Assembly: GCF_010119975.1 (NCBI RefSeq)
Contig: NZ_CP048222.1
Span: 4,978,501-5,042,500 of the forward strand
Source: Rhodocytophaga rosea
GTDB taxonomy: Bacteria; Bacteroidota; Bacteroidia; Cytophagales; 172606-1
Reading direction: 5' to 3'
DNA length: 64,000 bases
Shown here piece after piece: positions 39,259-48,381 of the stretch (position 1 is its first letter; each line of letters opens with the position of its first letter). The notes under the pieces are model-generated. The model was not told the origin of the DNA, did no database searches, and saw only the letters and a program-made list of their open reading frames with translations. The position numbers and the translations under genes are program-made.

Positions 39259-40785
39259 ATGAAAAGGTTTAAGCAAATAAAAATAACAGCTGTATTAAGT
39301 GGCGCTTTACTGCTTACAGGAATACATGCTTGTACTGACCTGGATACCGAAGTATATGACCGTGCCTCTGCAGAAAATTTTCCATTAAATGCGAATGAAC
39401 TATTATCTACAGTAGGTGGTACCTATGGAACACTCAGAGGATGGAATGGGGCACCATTTGAACTTTCTGAAGTTACTACAGATGAAATTGTAGTACCGAC
39501 ACGCGGACCTGACTGGTATGATAATGGTCAATGGCAACAGCTCGTAAAGCATACCTGGACACCAGTTTCGCCCGGGCAGATAAATGGTGCCTGGGAATGG
39601 GGTTTCACAGCTATTGCAAGTACTAATATTAGCTTGAAAGGCCTTAATGCCAGTACACTAACCATTGAAGGAAAAGAATCGATTGTTGCTGAATTGCGTA
39701 TGATACGGGCTTTTGCTTACTTCTGGTTATGCGATTTGTATGGGAATGTACCTATTATTACAGAAACTTCTCCCGTAGGTAATCCACCACAGAGCACCCG
39801 TCAGGAAGTGTTTAATTTCGTAGAAAACGAAATTAAAGCGGCTTTACCGAATCTGATAGACGCCAATAATGTTACTACCTATGCCCGTTTTAATAAATCA
39901 GCAGCAAATACATTACTGGCTAAACTGTATATGAATGCTGAAGTATATACTGGAACGCCACGCTGGCAAGATGCCATCACTGCCTTAGATGAAGTGATCA
40001 ATTCCGGGGATTATAGCTTAAATGGCACGTATCTGGATAACTTTGCTGTAGATAATGACAAAAATGGTTCTAATATAGAAAATATTTTTGTTATTCCTTT
40101 CGATAAGATCTATGCAACCGGATTTGCATGGCAGATGCGTACTTTGCACTATGGACAAGGAGGAACGTATGGCCTGACCAATAACCCATGGAATGGCTGG
40201 GCTACCCGGGCTGAATTCTTTAACAAATTTACGGAAGATGACAAACGCAGGGAAATGTGGCTTTTTGGACCCCAGTTAGATCAAAGTGGTAATGTGATTG
40301 CATTTGTAGATGGAGTAGATAATCAGAGAAAAGATCTGATTTTTACGCCAACTATTACTTCTTTAGAAAGGGCTCTTGGAAACGAAGGTGTTCGGAATGT
40401 AAAATATGAAGTGCAACGCAATAATACCCGTTCTGACCAGGACAATGATCTGGTAACTTTCCGCTATGCAGATGTGCTTTTAATGAAGGCAGAGGCATTG
40501 GTACGCCTGGGTAACGCAGGAGCAGCTCTGCCTTTTGTGAATCAGGTACGGGCCCGCGCCGGTGTACCAGATTTTACGGAGGTAACTTTAGACAACTTAT
40601 TAGAAGAACGCGGTCGTGAGATGGCCTGGGAAGGCTGGAGACGCAATGATCTGATACGTTTTGGAAAATTCACTACTGATACATGGGAATTCAAAACAGA
40701 CACAGATCCTAATAAAAAGCTGTATCCCATTTCATCACAGCAGTTATCAAATAATCCCAATCTGAAACAGAATACAGGATATTGA
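39259..40785 (+). CDS. SusD/RagB-family substrate-binding lipoprotein
   Basis: A 508-residue lipoprotein with lipobox LTGIHAC (C25). The SusD fold is indicated by TPR-like helices and conserved segments: AELRMIRAFAYFWLCDLYGN, VPIITETSP, STRQEVFNFVENEIKAALPN, ARFNKSAANTLLAKLYMNAE, FRYADVLLMKAEALVRLGNA, LLEERGREMAWEGWRRNDLI and the C-terminal LYPISSQQLSNNPNLKQNTGY. It caps the preceding SusC barrel and delivers ligand to it. Same transcript as susC-like gene (40-base gap), closed by the terminator at 40811-40844. Confidence 0.97.
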   Translation: MKRFKQIKITAVLSGALLLTGIHACTDLDTEVYDRASAENFPLNANELLSTVGGTYGTLRGWNGAPFELSEVTTDEIVVPTRGPDWYDNGQWQQLVKHTWTPVSPGQINGAWEWGFTAIASTNISLKGLNASTLTIEGKESIVAELRMIRAFAYFWLCDLYGNVPIITETSPVGNPPQSTRQEVFNFVENEIKAALPNLIDANNVTTYARFNKSAANTLLAKLYMNAEVYTGTPRWQDAITALDEVINSGDYSLNGTYLDNFAVDNDKNGSNIENIFVIPFDKIYATGFAWQMRTLHYGQGGTYGLTNNPWNGWATRAEFFNKFTEDDKRREMWLFGPQLDQSGNVIAFVDGVDNQRKDLIFTPTITSLERALGNEGVRNVKYEVQRNNTRSDQDNDLVTFRYADVLLMKAEALVRLGNAGAALPFVNQVRARAGVPDFTEVTLDNLLEERGREMAWEGWRRNDLIRFGKFTTDTWEFKTDTDPNKKLYPISSQQLSNNPNLKQNTGY

Positions 40786-40810
40786 TAATTCGTTAGCAAT
40801 GTATATTTTG

Positions 40811-40844
40811 AAAAGCAAGTTGTTTCGACAGCTTGCTTTTTTTT
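40811..40844 (+). terminator. Strong hairpin terminator after the SusCD pair
   Basis: AAAAGCAAG and CTTGCTTTT form the outer stem; TGT and ACA extend it around a TTCG loop with one mismatch, followed by an 8-T tract. It lies 26 bases after the SusD stop. Confidence 0.88.
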
Positions 40845-41077
40845 AACCCAAATATATTTAGGAGTGTATAGGATAGAAAATTATGTAATTCAAACTACCT
40901 ATACATGTTTATACAAAGTATTCGAAAATCAACACTGCTGTTCACCTTCAATTAATATACAGAAATGTATAATTGCTTTACTTTCAGCATAGATGCACTC
41001 GGTCGTAAATACTTTTATGCTGTAAATTTTAATAGGTTGTTGTTTAATACGCCAGCACTATTCTTGAGCTTACCCTT

Positions 41078-43471
41078 ATGTTCATTTTAATCAATCAGTT
41101 ATTACAAACCAGGCATCGAACATTATGTGCATTTTATAAGTGCTTTTTACTTTTTATGTTGCTTGGCATAACTGATATATATGGACAAGCAAAATTACAG
41201 GGAACCATACTTGACATAGAAACCCAGAAACCTGTTGTTGGAGTAAATATTCTTGTAAAGAATACTGCAAAAGGAACTGTAACTGATCAGCAAGGATTTT
41301 ATTCTATTGAACTACCCTTCGGAACATATATTATTACTTTTTCAGCCGTAGGTTACCGTTCCCAGTCCAGGTCTGTAACTTTTACCGATGATGTAGTGCT
41401 CGATTTAAAACTTGTCAATTCTACACAGGAGTTACAAGAGGTGGTCGTGACCGGTAAAACGCCGGATCAGAATGTGAAAGGTGCACAAATGAGTACTATC
41501 CAGTTGAACATTCAGACCCTCAATAAAATTCCGGCTGTATTGGGAGAAGCTGATATTATAAAGGCGTTTACACTCCAGCCAGGTGTAACTACAGTAGGGG
41601 AAGGAGCAGGCGGCTTTAATGTAAGGGGAGGACGTGTAGACCAGAACTTAGTATTACTGGATGGAGCGCCTGTATTTAATACTTCGCACTTACTGGGTTT
41701 TTTCACCAGCGTAAATCCGGATGTTGTCAGAGAAGCAACCTTATACAAAGGAGGCATACCAGCTCCTTTTGGAGGAAGGCTCTCTTCATTACTGGATATA
41801 CATACAAAGTCGGGCAACGAGGAGCAGATCAGAACCTCATTTGGCGTAGGCCCCATAAGTAGCCGAATTATAGTGGATGGCCCTTTGATAAAAAATAAAG
41901 TTACTTTTTTAGCCAGTGGAAGAGTAGCCTATCCCAATTTTATTTTAAGTCTATTTCCTGAACAGTTCAAAGGCAACCGTGCTTTTTATTATGATGTAAA
42001 TGGGAAATTGCAGTATAAGTTAAATGATAACAATACGATTGCATTGTCGGCATACAGAAGCACCGACAATTTTAAATTTCCGGAAGATACGTTGTATACA
42101 TGGCATTCTAATCTAGCTTCTTTACATTGGAACAGTGCCCTTAGAAAAGATTTAGTGTTGACTGTGAGTGGGATTCACAGCGATTACAAACTGGGTATGG
42201 AAGGATTAAAAGAGCAATATCAGTTTTTGCTTGCCTCTTCCATCAAGCATCAGGAGGTAAAAACACGCTTGTTCTATGCTTTAAAGAGCCGGCATAAGTT
42301 GGAAGCCGGGGCAAATGCGATCTGGTATACGCTTAATCCTGGAAGTCGCAAGCCACTTAAAAATTCCATTATTAATCCCCAGACTTTACAAAAAGAGTTT
42401 GCCCGTGAAATGGCTGCCTATATCAGCGATGAATTTTTAATCACCCCAGCTATTACTTTACAAGCAGGGGTTCGCTATTCCTGGTTTGGCAATGTAGGCC
42501 CCAGGCAAGTTTATAGTTATACGCAAGGTGCACCCCGTACTCTGGAGGCTATTGAGGATAGTTTGGATTACCAGCATGGAAAATTTATTAAGACCTATGG
42601 TGGCTGGGAGCCAAGGGTTTCGCTGAGAGTAGGATTTGGAACGCAAACAGCGGTAAAGTTCAGTTATAACCGAATGCGACAATACCTGCATTTAATCTCA
42701 AATACAACCGCTATTTCGCCAGTGGATTTCTGGAAAGTGAGTGATTCTTATATCCCGCCACAGGTGGTAGACCAGCTAGCCGTAGGAATATTCAATAATT
42801 TTAAAAGCAATGAAATAGAAACTTCTGTGGAGGCTTTTTATAAGGATATTACCAGTTTGGTAGAGTATAAAAATGGGGCTGTACTACTGATGAACCCTAT
42901 CATAGAAACGGCTTTGTTACCGGCATCGGGCAAAGCGTATGGCATCGAAGTTAGTCTAGCAAAAAATAAGGGAAAACTAACCGGGCAGTTAAGTTATACC
43001 TATTCGCGCTCGCTGGCAAAAGTACAGGCAGACTTTGCCACTGAAAGTGTGAATGAAGGAGCGTATTTTCCGTCCACCTATGACAAACCTCATAATGCCG
43101 CACTTTCTTCACAACTACTGCTGGGCAGAGGCTGGACTTTTTCCACTAATTTTGTATATAGTACCGGCCGGCCGATAACGTATCCCGATGGGCAATATGT
43201 ATTTAATAATACGCCTGTTATTGATTATTCCAAGCGGAATTTAGACAGGTTGCCAGATTATCACCGGCTGGATATTTCCTTTACAAAAGATACCCGTGTA
43301 AAAAAAGACCAGAAAAGATATAGTACCTGGATATTCTCTATTTACAACGTATACAGCAGAAAAAATCCGTATTCAATCTATTTTTCCAAAGTCCGCACAG
43401 TTACCAGAGCTTACCAGCTTTCAGTACTTGGTTCATTTATTCCATCCTTAACGCTTAACTTCTACTTTTGA
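41078..43471 (+). CDS. TonB-dependent receptor with carboxypeptidase-like N-terminal domain
   Basis: A 797-residue outer-membrane receptor. A signal sequence lies at about 20-37 (CFLLFMLLGITDIYGQ). The carboxypeptidase-D-like domain follows (LQGTILDIETQKPVVGVNIL, YIITFSAVGYRSQSRSV), then the plug (TLNKIPAVLGEADIIKAFTL, QPGVTTVGEGAGGFNVRGGR, DQNLVLLDGAPVF) and a barrel ending FIPSLTLNFYF. It is shorter than the SusC proteins and lacks their signature segments. It belongs to the group that is regularly paired with DUF4249 lipoproteins, and such a gene starts 10 bases downstream. Ligand unknown; iron-chelate or other small-ligand uptake is possible. Confidence 0.93.
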   Translation: MFILINQLLQTRHRTLCAFYKCFLLFMLLGITDIYGQAKLQGTILDIETQKPVVGVNILVKNTAKGTVTDQQGFYSIELPFGTYIITFSAVGYRSQSRSVTFTDDVVLDLKLVNSTQELQEVVVTGKTPDQNVKGAQMSTIQLNIQTLNKIPAVLGEADIIKAFTLQPGVTTVGEGAGGFNVRGGRVDQNLVLLDGAPVFNTSHLLGFFTSVNPDVVREATLYKGGIPAPFGGRLSSLLDIHTKSGNEEQIRTSFGVGPISSRIIVDGPLIKNKVTFLASGRVAYPNFILSLFPEQFKGNRAFYYDVNGKLQYKLNDNNTIALSAYRSTDNFKFPEDTLYTWHSNLASLHWNSALRKDLVLTVSGIHSDYKLGMEGLKEQYQFLLASSIKHQEVKTRLFYALKSRHKLEAGANAIWYTLNPGSRKPLKNSIINPQTLQKEFAREMAAYISDEFLITPAITLQAGVRYSWFGNVGPRQVYSYTQGAPRTLEAIEDSLDYQHGKFIKTYGGWEPRVSLRVGFGTQTAVKFSYNRMRQYLHLISNTTAISPVDFWKVSDSYIPPQVVDQLAVGIFNNFKSNEIETSVEAFYKDITSLVEYKNGAVLLMNPIIETALLPASGKAYGIEVSLAKNKGKLTGQLSYTYSRSLAKVQADFATESVNEGAYFPSTYDKPHNAALSSQLLLGRGWTFSTNFVYSTGRPITYPDGQYVFNNTPVIDYSKRNLDRLPDYHRLDISFTKDTRVKKDQKRYSTWIFSIYNVYSRKNPYSIYFSKVRTVTRAYQLSVLGSFIPSLTLNFYF

Positions 43472-43481
43472 TTATCTGATT

Positions 43482-44510
43482 ATGAAAGTAGTATTTATTT
43501 CAGCTTTGATTATCCTGGGTTTATTTTCATCTTGTATAGACGAAGTACAGCTACCTATTCGTAATGAAGAACCCAGGCTGGTTGTGGAAGGCATGATCAC
43601 CAATGAGCTACCGCCTTATTCTGTGCGTCTTACCTATTCGGGTAGTTTTCAATCAGCACGCGATATACCCAATGAATTGTTTATTTCTAATGCCCAGGTA
43701 AAAATCAGCGATGAACAAGGTAATGAAGCTGAACTGTTTTATACCGATCAAGGTACGTACCAGACAAGAGATTCTTTATTTATAGGCCAGGTAGGAAAAA
43801 CCTATCAACTAACCATACAATTAACGGACGGGAAAAAATATGTTTCACAACCCGAAAAAATGGCTGCTGTTCCTGCAATTGACAGTCTATATAGTGAATA
43901 TGTAGATACCTGGAGTTCTGAACGCCGGGAACCGGGTTATATGTTGTATGCAGATCTGCAAGACCCGCAAGAAACGGAAGATTATTACCGGTGGTCAGGC
44001 TTTAGTTTTCTTCTCAAACGGGCTACCGGTGTTCCCTGTGTGATAGGTAGCCCACAAATAATTTGTTATGAATATTGCTGGCTTCCCAATTATAGCAGTT
44101 CCGTACATATTCTCACGGATGACGCAGTGAATGGAAATAAAATCAGAAAGCAGAATGTCTATTACTCGCCTATTTTTACTATCGGATCGCATTTGGTAGA
44201 AATCAGCCAGCAATCTCTTACTAAAGAAGCATATCAATTCTGGAAACGTTTTGATGAGCAGGTAACCAGGGTAGGCAGCATTTTAGATCCGCTTCCATCC
44301 ACCATTGCAGGAAATATTACTAATGTAAATGATGCAAATGACCAGGCCTTAGGCTATTTTTCTGCTTCTGCCATTGTCAGAAAACGACTTGTTATTATTA
44401 GTGATTTGCCAAGGTTTGATATAGATATTCAGACATCAGGATTTATCAAACAAGGAGACTGCCGGGTAGCCTATCCTGGTGGCACACTGGAAAAGCCGGC
44501 TGGCTGGTAA
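43482..44510 (+). CDS. DUF4249 lipoprotein, partner of the TonB receptor
   Basis: A 342-residue lipoprotein with lipobox GLFSSC (C18). The start of the mature protein, EEPRLVVEGMITNELPPYSV with RLTYSG, and the middle beta-rich part (NAQVKISDEQGNEAELFYTD, GKTYQLTIQLTDGKKYVSQP) match the DUF4249 family. The C-terminal half (CVIGSPQIICYEYCWL, NITNVNDANDQALGYFSASA, CRVAYPGGTLEKPAGW) has paired cysteines. These proteins usually accompany a TonB receptor and are thought to sit on the cell surface; the function is not established. Co-transcribed with the receptor (10-base gap). No hairpin terminator follows directly. Confidence 0.9.
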   Translation: MKVVFISALIILGLFSSCIDEVQLPIRNEEPRLVVEGMITNELPPYSVRLTYSGSFQSARDIPNELFISNAQVKISDEQGNEAELFYTDQGTYQTRDSLFIGQVGKTYQLTIQLTDGKKYVSQPEKMAAVPAIDSLYSEYVDTWSSERREPGYMLYADLQDPQETEDYYRWSGFSFLLKRATGVPCVIGSPQIICYEYCWLPNYSSSVHILTDDAVNGNKIRKQNVYYSPIFTIGSHLVEISQQSLTKEAYQFWKRFDEQVTRVGSILDPLPSTIAGNITNVNDANDQALGYFSASAIVRKRLVIISDLPRFDIDIQTSGFIKQGDCRVAYPGGTLEKPAGW

Positions 44511-45030
44511 ACAACAGAATTTGAATCTTCTATAGTTATAGCCTTTTCAATGAAACCATAACTCGGTGAAACCAATACTTATACCAGTATAAAAATCAAT
44601 GTGCGTATTAAAGCTGATATTCTGCGCAGAGACTTTTCTCCTCCTAGGCCGTAGAGGCCCCGCTTTTGCATCCACCACTCTATACAACCCGCTCTTAGCC
44701 GGTGCTGACCCAAAGGTTGTACAAGGTGGCTCCTGCAAAAGCTGTTATTAGATAATATGCATTCTGTTTTTTATTTCTGTATTACCGAAGCTGGAAATGA
44801 GAAATCTTTTATTTCCAGCTCCATTCTCTACCTTCTCTTAGGTAAAAAATATCTTTAAATAATGGTTTTTATGGAGTAGAGATTGATTTATTCTTGCATA
44901 TTAATCAACATGCCTCCGGAAATCATTGATTATTTCTTATTTTTGTATTCGCTCCAGAAGTAATATAATATTTCAATGTAGCCGCCATATGTAATCCGGT
45001 AGAGTTTCTGCCGGGATAAAATACATTATA
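44511..45030. other. 520-base intergenic region with a GC-rich foldable element
   Basis: No gene is supported. The stretch 44625-44745 is clearly richer in GC than its surroundings and contains the long inverted-repeat element listed separately. A 14-bp palindrome, TTATACCAGTATAA, sits at 44579-44592. The remaining 290 bases before the next gene are AT-rich and hold its promoter; a TATTTTTG at 44938-44945 fits the Bacteroidota -7 box but lacks a well-placed TTG. Confidence 0.5.
44662..44742. repeat. 81-base imperfect inverted repeat (structured element)
   Basis: Three nested pairs of arms: GCTTTTGCA (44662-44670) with TGCAAAAGC (44734-44742); CCACC (44672-44676) with GGTGG (44725-44729); TACAACC (44683-44689) with GGTTGTA (44715-44721). 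An apical AGCCGGTGCT could fold further. Together they give 21 base pairs in one long hairpin. There is no T run after it. Confidence 0.65.
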
Positions 45031-48000
45031 ATGACCTCATATCCTCATCCTATACTAGTTCTGGTTTATTGTTTTCTGCTTATCCTTGGTTCATGCAAAC
45101 CGGAAGAACAAAAAAAAGAAACGCTGTTTACCTCACTCGATTCTGCATATACCAACATCAATTTTATAAACAAAGTTGAGAATACTCAGGAAATGAATAT
45201 TTTCAATTACCGCAATTTCTACAATGGAGGAGGCGTAGCCATAGGAGATGTAAACAATGATGGCTTGCCGGATGTGTATCTGACTTCTAATATGAGTGAA
45301 AACCAGCTTTACCTCAATAAAGGCAATTTTACGTTTGAAGATATTACAAACAAGGCTGGCGTAGCCGGTAAGCAGGCATGGAGTACTGGAGTAACCATGG
45401 CAGATGTAAATGGGGATGGATTTCTGGATATTTATGTGTGCAATGCCGGAGATGTAAATGGAGACAGCCGTAAGAATGAACTCTTTATCCACAATGGCCT
45501 ATCTAAAGATGGCTATCCTGTTTTTACTGAAAAAGCCGCTGAATATGGCCTGGATGATGAAGGGTTTTCTACCCATGCTGCTTTTTTTGATTACGACCGG
45601 GATGGAGATTTAGATGTGTATTTGCTCAACAACAGTTCCTATCCGGTGAGCCGTTTGCAGTACGCCAATTTGCGTAACCAGCGGGATGAATTGGGCGGAG
45701 ATAAATTGTTGAGAAATGACAACAATACCTTTACCGATGTAAGCGAGCAAGCTGGCATGTACGGCAGCCTGATCGGATTTGGCCTGGGCATTACTATTGG
45801 CGATGTAAATAATGATAACTGGCTGGATATCTATATCTCGAATGATTTCTACGAGCGTGATTATCTGTATATCAATAATAAGAACGGCACTTTTACAGAA
45901 GAATCCAAAGAATGGATGCAGCACGAAAGTCTCTCTTCGATGGGGGCTGATATTGCCGATATCAATAACGATAACAACCTGGATATTTTTGTAACGGATA
46001 TGCTTCCGGGAGATAATTACCGCCTGAAAACCACTTCTCAATTTGAAAACTATAACCTGGAACAACTCAAATTAGCCCGCGATTTTCATTACCAGTACAT
46101 GCAGAATATGCTGCACCTCAACAATGGTGATGGTACTTTTAGCGAGATTGCCCGTCTGGCCAATGTGCATGCTACTGACTGGAGCTGGGGCGCACTCATT
46201 TTCGATATGGATAATGATGGACTGAAAGATATTTTTGTAGCCAATGGCATCTATAAAGATCTTACAGACCAGGATTTTGTAAATTTTCTGGATGAGGAAG
46301 AAACGGTGCGTGAAGCTTTTGAACGGGGAGGATATAAGTTTAACCAGGAATTGATGAATAAGATGTCTTCAACGCCTATTCCAAATTATGCATTCAAAAA
46401 TGCCGGAAACTTTCAGTTCAAAAATAAGGCCCAGGATTGGGGTTTAGGTGATCCCGGTTTTTCTAACGGAGCAGCTTATGGTGACCTGGACAATGATGGT
46501 GACCTGGATCTGATCATAAATAATGTAAACAGTCCGGTTTCTGTTTATAAGAATGGATCATCGGAAAAGTTAAAAACACATTATGCCAGGGTTAAGCTAA
46601 AAGGAAGCGGAAAGAATTTACATGCTATTGGCGCTAAAGTATACCTGTATCAGTCAGGCAAATCGCAATTTCTGCAGCAAATGCCCAACCGTGGTTTTGA
46701 ATCTTCCATAGACCTGACCCTAATTTTCGGATTGGGAAATCAACCTGCTATAGATTCGATTACTGTCATCTGGCCGGATGATAAAATGCAAACCTTAACA
46801 AATGTAAAGGCTGACCAGGATATTATTCTTGAACACGCCAATGCCGGGCAAACATATGTACCCAAACAACAAGCTGATCAGAAAATTTTTACTGATGTAA
46901 CCAACCAGGTAAAACTGGATTACCAGCATGAGGAAAACCGCTTTGTTGACTTCGACCGGGATGTACTATTGAAGCAAATGTATTCTACCCAGGGGCCGGC
47001 TCTGGCAACCGGCGATGTAAATGGCGATGGCCTCGATGATTTGTTTTTTGGAGGTGCCAGAAACAAAAAGAGCGTTTTGTATACACAGAAGCTTGATGGC
47101 AGTTTTCAACCCTTACCTTCATTTGTAATAGCCGCAGATAGTCTTTCAGAGGACATAGATGCCGTATTTTTTGATGCTGATGACGATAAAGACCTCGATT
47201 TATATGTAGTGACCGGAGGAAATGAATTTACAGTCGGGGATGAGCAATTATTAGATCATTTATACCTGAATGATGGGAGGGGAAATTTTACAAAATCGGC
47301 TGGATTACCAGCCATAGCTGAAAGCGGCTCTTGTGTGGCAGCAGCCGATTTTGATAAAGACGGAGATATTGACTTGTTTGTTGGCAGCAGGCTAATTCCC
47401 GGCCAGTACGGATATGATCCCTTACATTATTTGTATGTAAACGATGGCACAGGTACCTTCAAAAACATGTCGAAACGGTATATGCCACAGATCCGCGAAC
47501 TGGGTATGATTACAGCTGCTGCCTGGGCTGATATAGATAAAGATACCTATCCCGATTTAATCGTAGCCGGCGACTGGGCACCAGTGAGTATATTTAAGAA
47601 CGTGAAAGGCAACCGTCTGGATAAAATGAATAGTCCGGCGCTGGCAAATAGTGAAGGCTGGTGGAATACAATACATCCGGCTGATATTGATGAAGATGGA
47701 GATATTGATTTTATTCTCGGAAATTTAGGCCTTAACAGCCGCATCACTGCCAGTAAAGAAAAACCGGCAGCATTATATGTAAATGATTATGATCAGAATG
47801 GATCTGTTGAGCAAATTATAAGCTGCTATACTGAAAATGGCAAAACTTATCCGATGGTATTGAAAGCAGAGCTGCAAAAACGCTTGCCACTGGTAAAAAA
47901 GAAGTTTGTTAAATTCAGTGAGTACGCTGACAAAGGAGTTGCTGACATATTTTCGCCGGAACAGATGAAAACAGTGGTCGAGAAAAAAGTCTATAATCCT

Positions 48001-48381
48001 GCCTCTTCATTCTTAATAAATGAAGGTAATGGTAAATTTACATTAGAAGCCTTGCCGGTAGAAGCACAGTTCTCACCCATATATGGGATTGAAACCCTGG
48101 ATTATGACCAGGATGGAAAGCAGGATATTTTGCTCACAGGTAACTTCTTTGACGTACTTCCTGAAATTGGCCGGTATGATGCCAATTACGGACTGATATT
48201 AAAAAGCAGTGGAAAGGGTAAATTTAGTGTAGTGTTTCCCAGGGAATCAGGATTTTTTGTAAAAGGTCAGGTACGGCATGCCAGAAAAATAAAAGGTGCC
48301 AGTAATCAGGAATTCATTGTGTTAGCCAAGAATAATGACAAAACTCAGATCTTCAGTTATAAAAAACAGCCTGTTCAGTAG
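45031..48381 (+). CDS. FG-GAP/VCBS and ASPIC-UnbV repeat lipoprotein (CRTAC1-like), copy 1
   Basis: A 1116-residue lipoprotein (lipobox LILGSC, C22). Many FG-GAP units carry calcium-binding loops of the DxNxDGxxD type, for example AIGDVNNDGLPDVYL, MADVNGDGFLDIYV and YGDLDNDGDLDLII, consistent with a beta propeller. In the middle (about 515-610) an ASPIC/UnbV domain is visible (GKNLHAIGAKVYLYQSG, IDSITVIWPDDKMQTL), followed by a second set of FG-GAP units (ALATGDVNGDGLDDLFFGGA, FDKDGDIDLFVGSR, DIDEDGDIDFILGNLG). It is probably surface-exposed and Ca-binding; the ligand is unknown. The next gene is a paralogue that starts 47 bases before this stop, in another frame, so the two are co-translated. 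Confidence 0.93.
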   Translation: MTSYPHPILVLVYCFLLILGSCKPEEQKKETLFTSLDSAYTNINFINKVENTQEMNIFNYRNFYNGGGVAIGDVNNDGLPDVYLTSNMSENQLYLNKGNFTFEDITNKAGVAGKQAWSTGVTMADVNGDGFLDIYVCNAGDVNGDSRKNELFIHNGLSKDGYPVFTEKAAEYGLDDEGFSTHAAFFDYDRDGDLDVYLLNNSSYPVSRLQYANLRNQRDELGGDKLLRNDNNTFTDVSEQAGMYGSLIGFGLGITIGDVNNDNWLDIYISNDFYERDYLYINNKNGTFTEESKEWMQHESLSSMGADIADINNDNNLDIFVTDMLPGDNYRLKTTSQFENYNLEQLKLARDFHYQYMQNMLHLNNGDGTFSEIARLANVHATDWSWGALIFDMDNDGLKDIFVANGIYKDLTDQDFVNFLDEEETVREAFERGGYKFNQELMNKMSSTPIPNYAFKNAGNFQFKNKAQDWGLGDPGFSNGAAYGDLDNDGDLDLIINNVNSPVSVYKNGSSEKLKTHYARVKLKGSGKNLHAIGAKVYLYQSGKSQFLQQMPNRGFESSIDLTLIFGLGNQPAIDSITVIWPDDKMQTLTNVKADQDIILEHANAGQTYVPKQQADQKIFTDVTNQVKLDYQHEENRFVDFDRDVLLKQMYSTQGPALATGDVNGDGLDDLFFGGARNKKSVLYTQKLDGSFQPLPSFVIAADSLSEDIDAVFFDADDDKDLDLYVVTGGNEFTVGDEQLLDHLYLNDGRGNFTKSAGLPAIAESGSCVAAADFDKDGDIDLFVGSRLIPGQYGYDPLHYLYVNDGTGTFKNMSKRYMPQIRELGMITAAAWADIDKDTYPDLIVAGDWAPVSIFKNVKGNRLDKMNSPALANSEGWWNTIHPADIDEDGDIDFILGNLGLNSRITASKEKPAALYVNDYDQNGSVEQIISCYTENGKTYPMVLKAELQKRLPLVKKKFVKFSEYADKGVADIFSPEQMKTVVEKKVYNPASSFLINEGNGKFTLEALPVEAQFSPIYGIETLDYDQDGKQDILLTGNFFDVLPEIGRYDANYGLILKSSGKGKFSVVFPRESGFFVKGQVRHARKIKGASNQEFIVLAKNNDKTQIFSYKKQPVQ

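Noticed and set aside
36078-40785. A polysaccharide-utilisation locus around the SusCD pair
   Set aside because: No glycoside hydrolase, polysaccharide lyase or hybrid two-component regulator occurs nearby, so only the SusCD transport pair can be claimed.
44547-44738. 63-codon minus-strand frame in the 44.5-45.0 kb spacer
   Set aside because: It runs through the inverted-repeat island and has no signal, domain or initiation context. The structure of the DNA explains it better than coding does.
44926-44945. Promoter upstream of the first FG-GAP lipoprotein (TTG, then TATTTTTG)
   Set aside because: The -7 box fits, but the nearest TTG is only 9 bases away where about 20 are expected.
45610-46065. 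Open frames antisense to the FG-GAP genes, rich in Ile, Val and Tyr
   Set aside because: They arise from the complement of repeated Asp-Asn-Asp-Gly codons in the calcium loops and overlap a clear coding frame.
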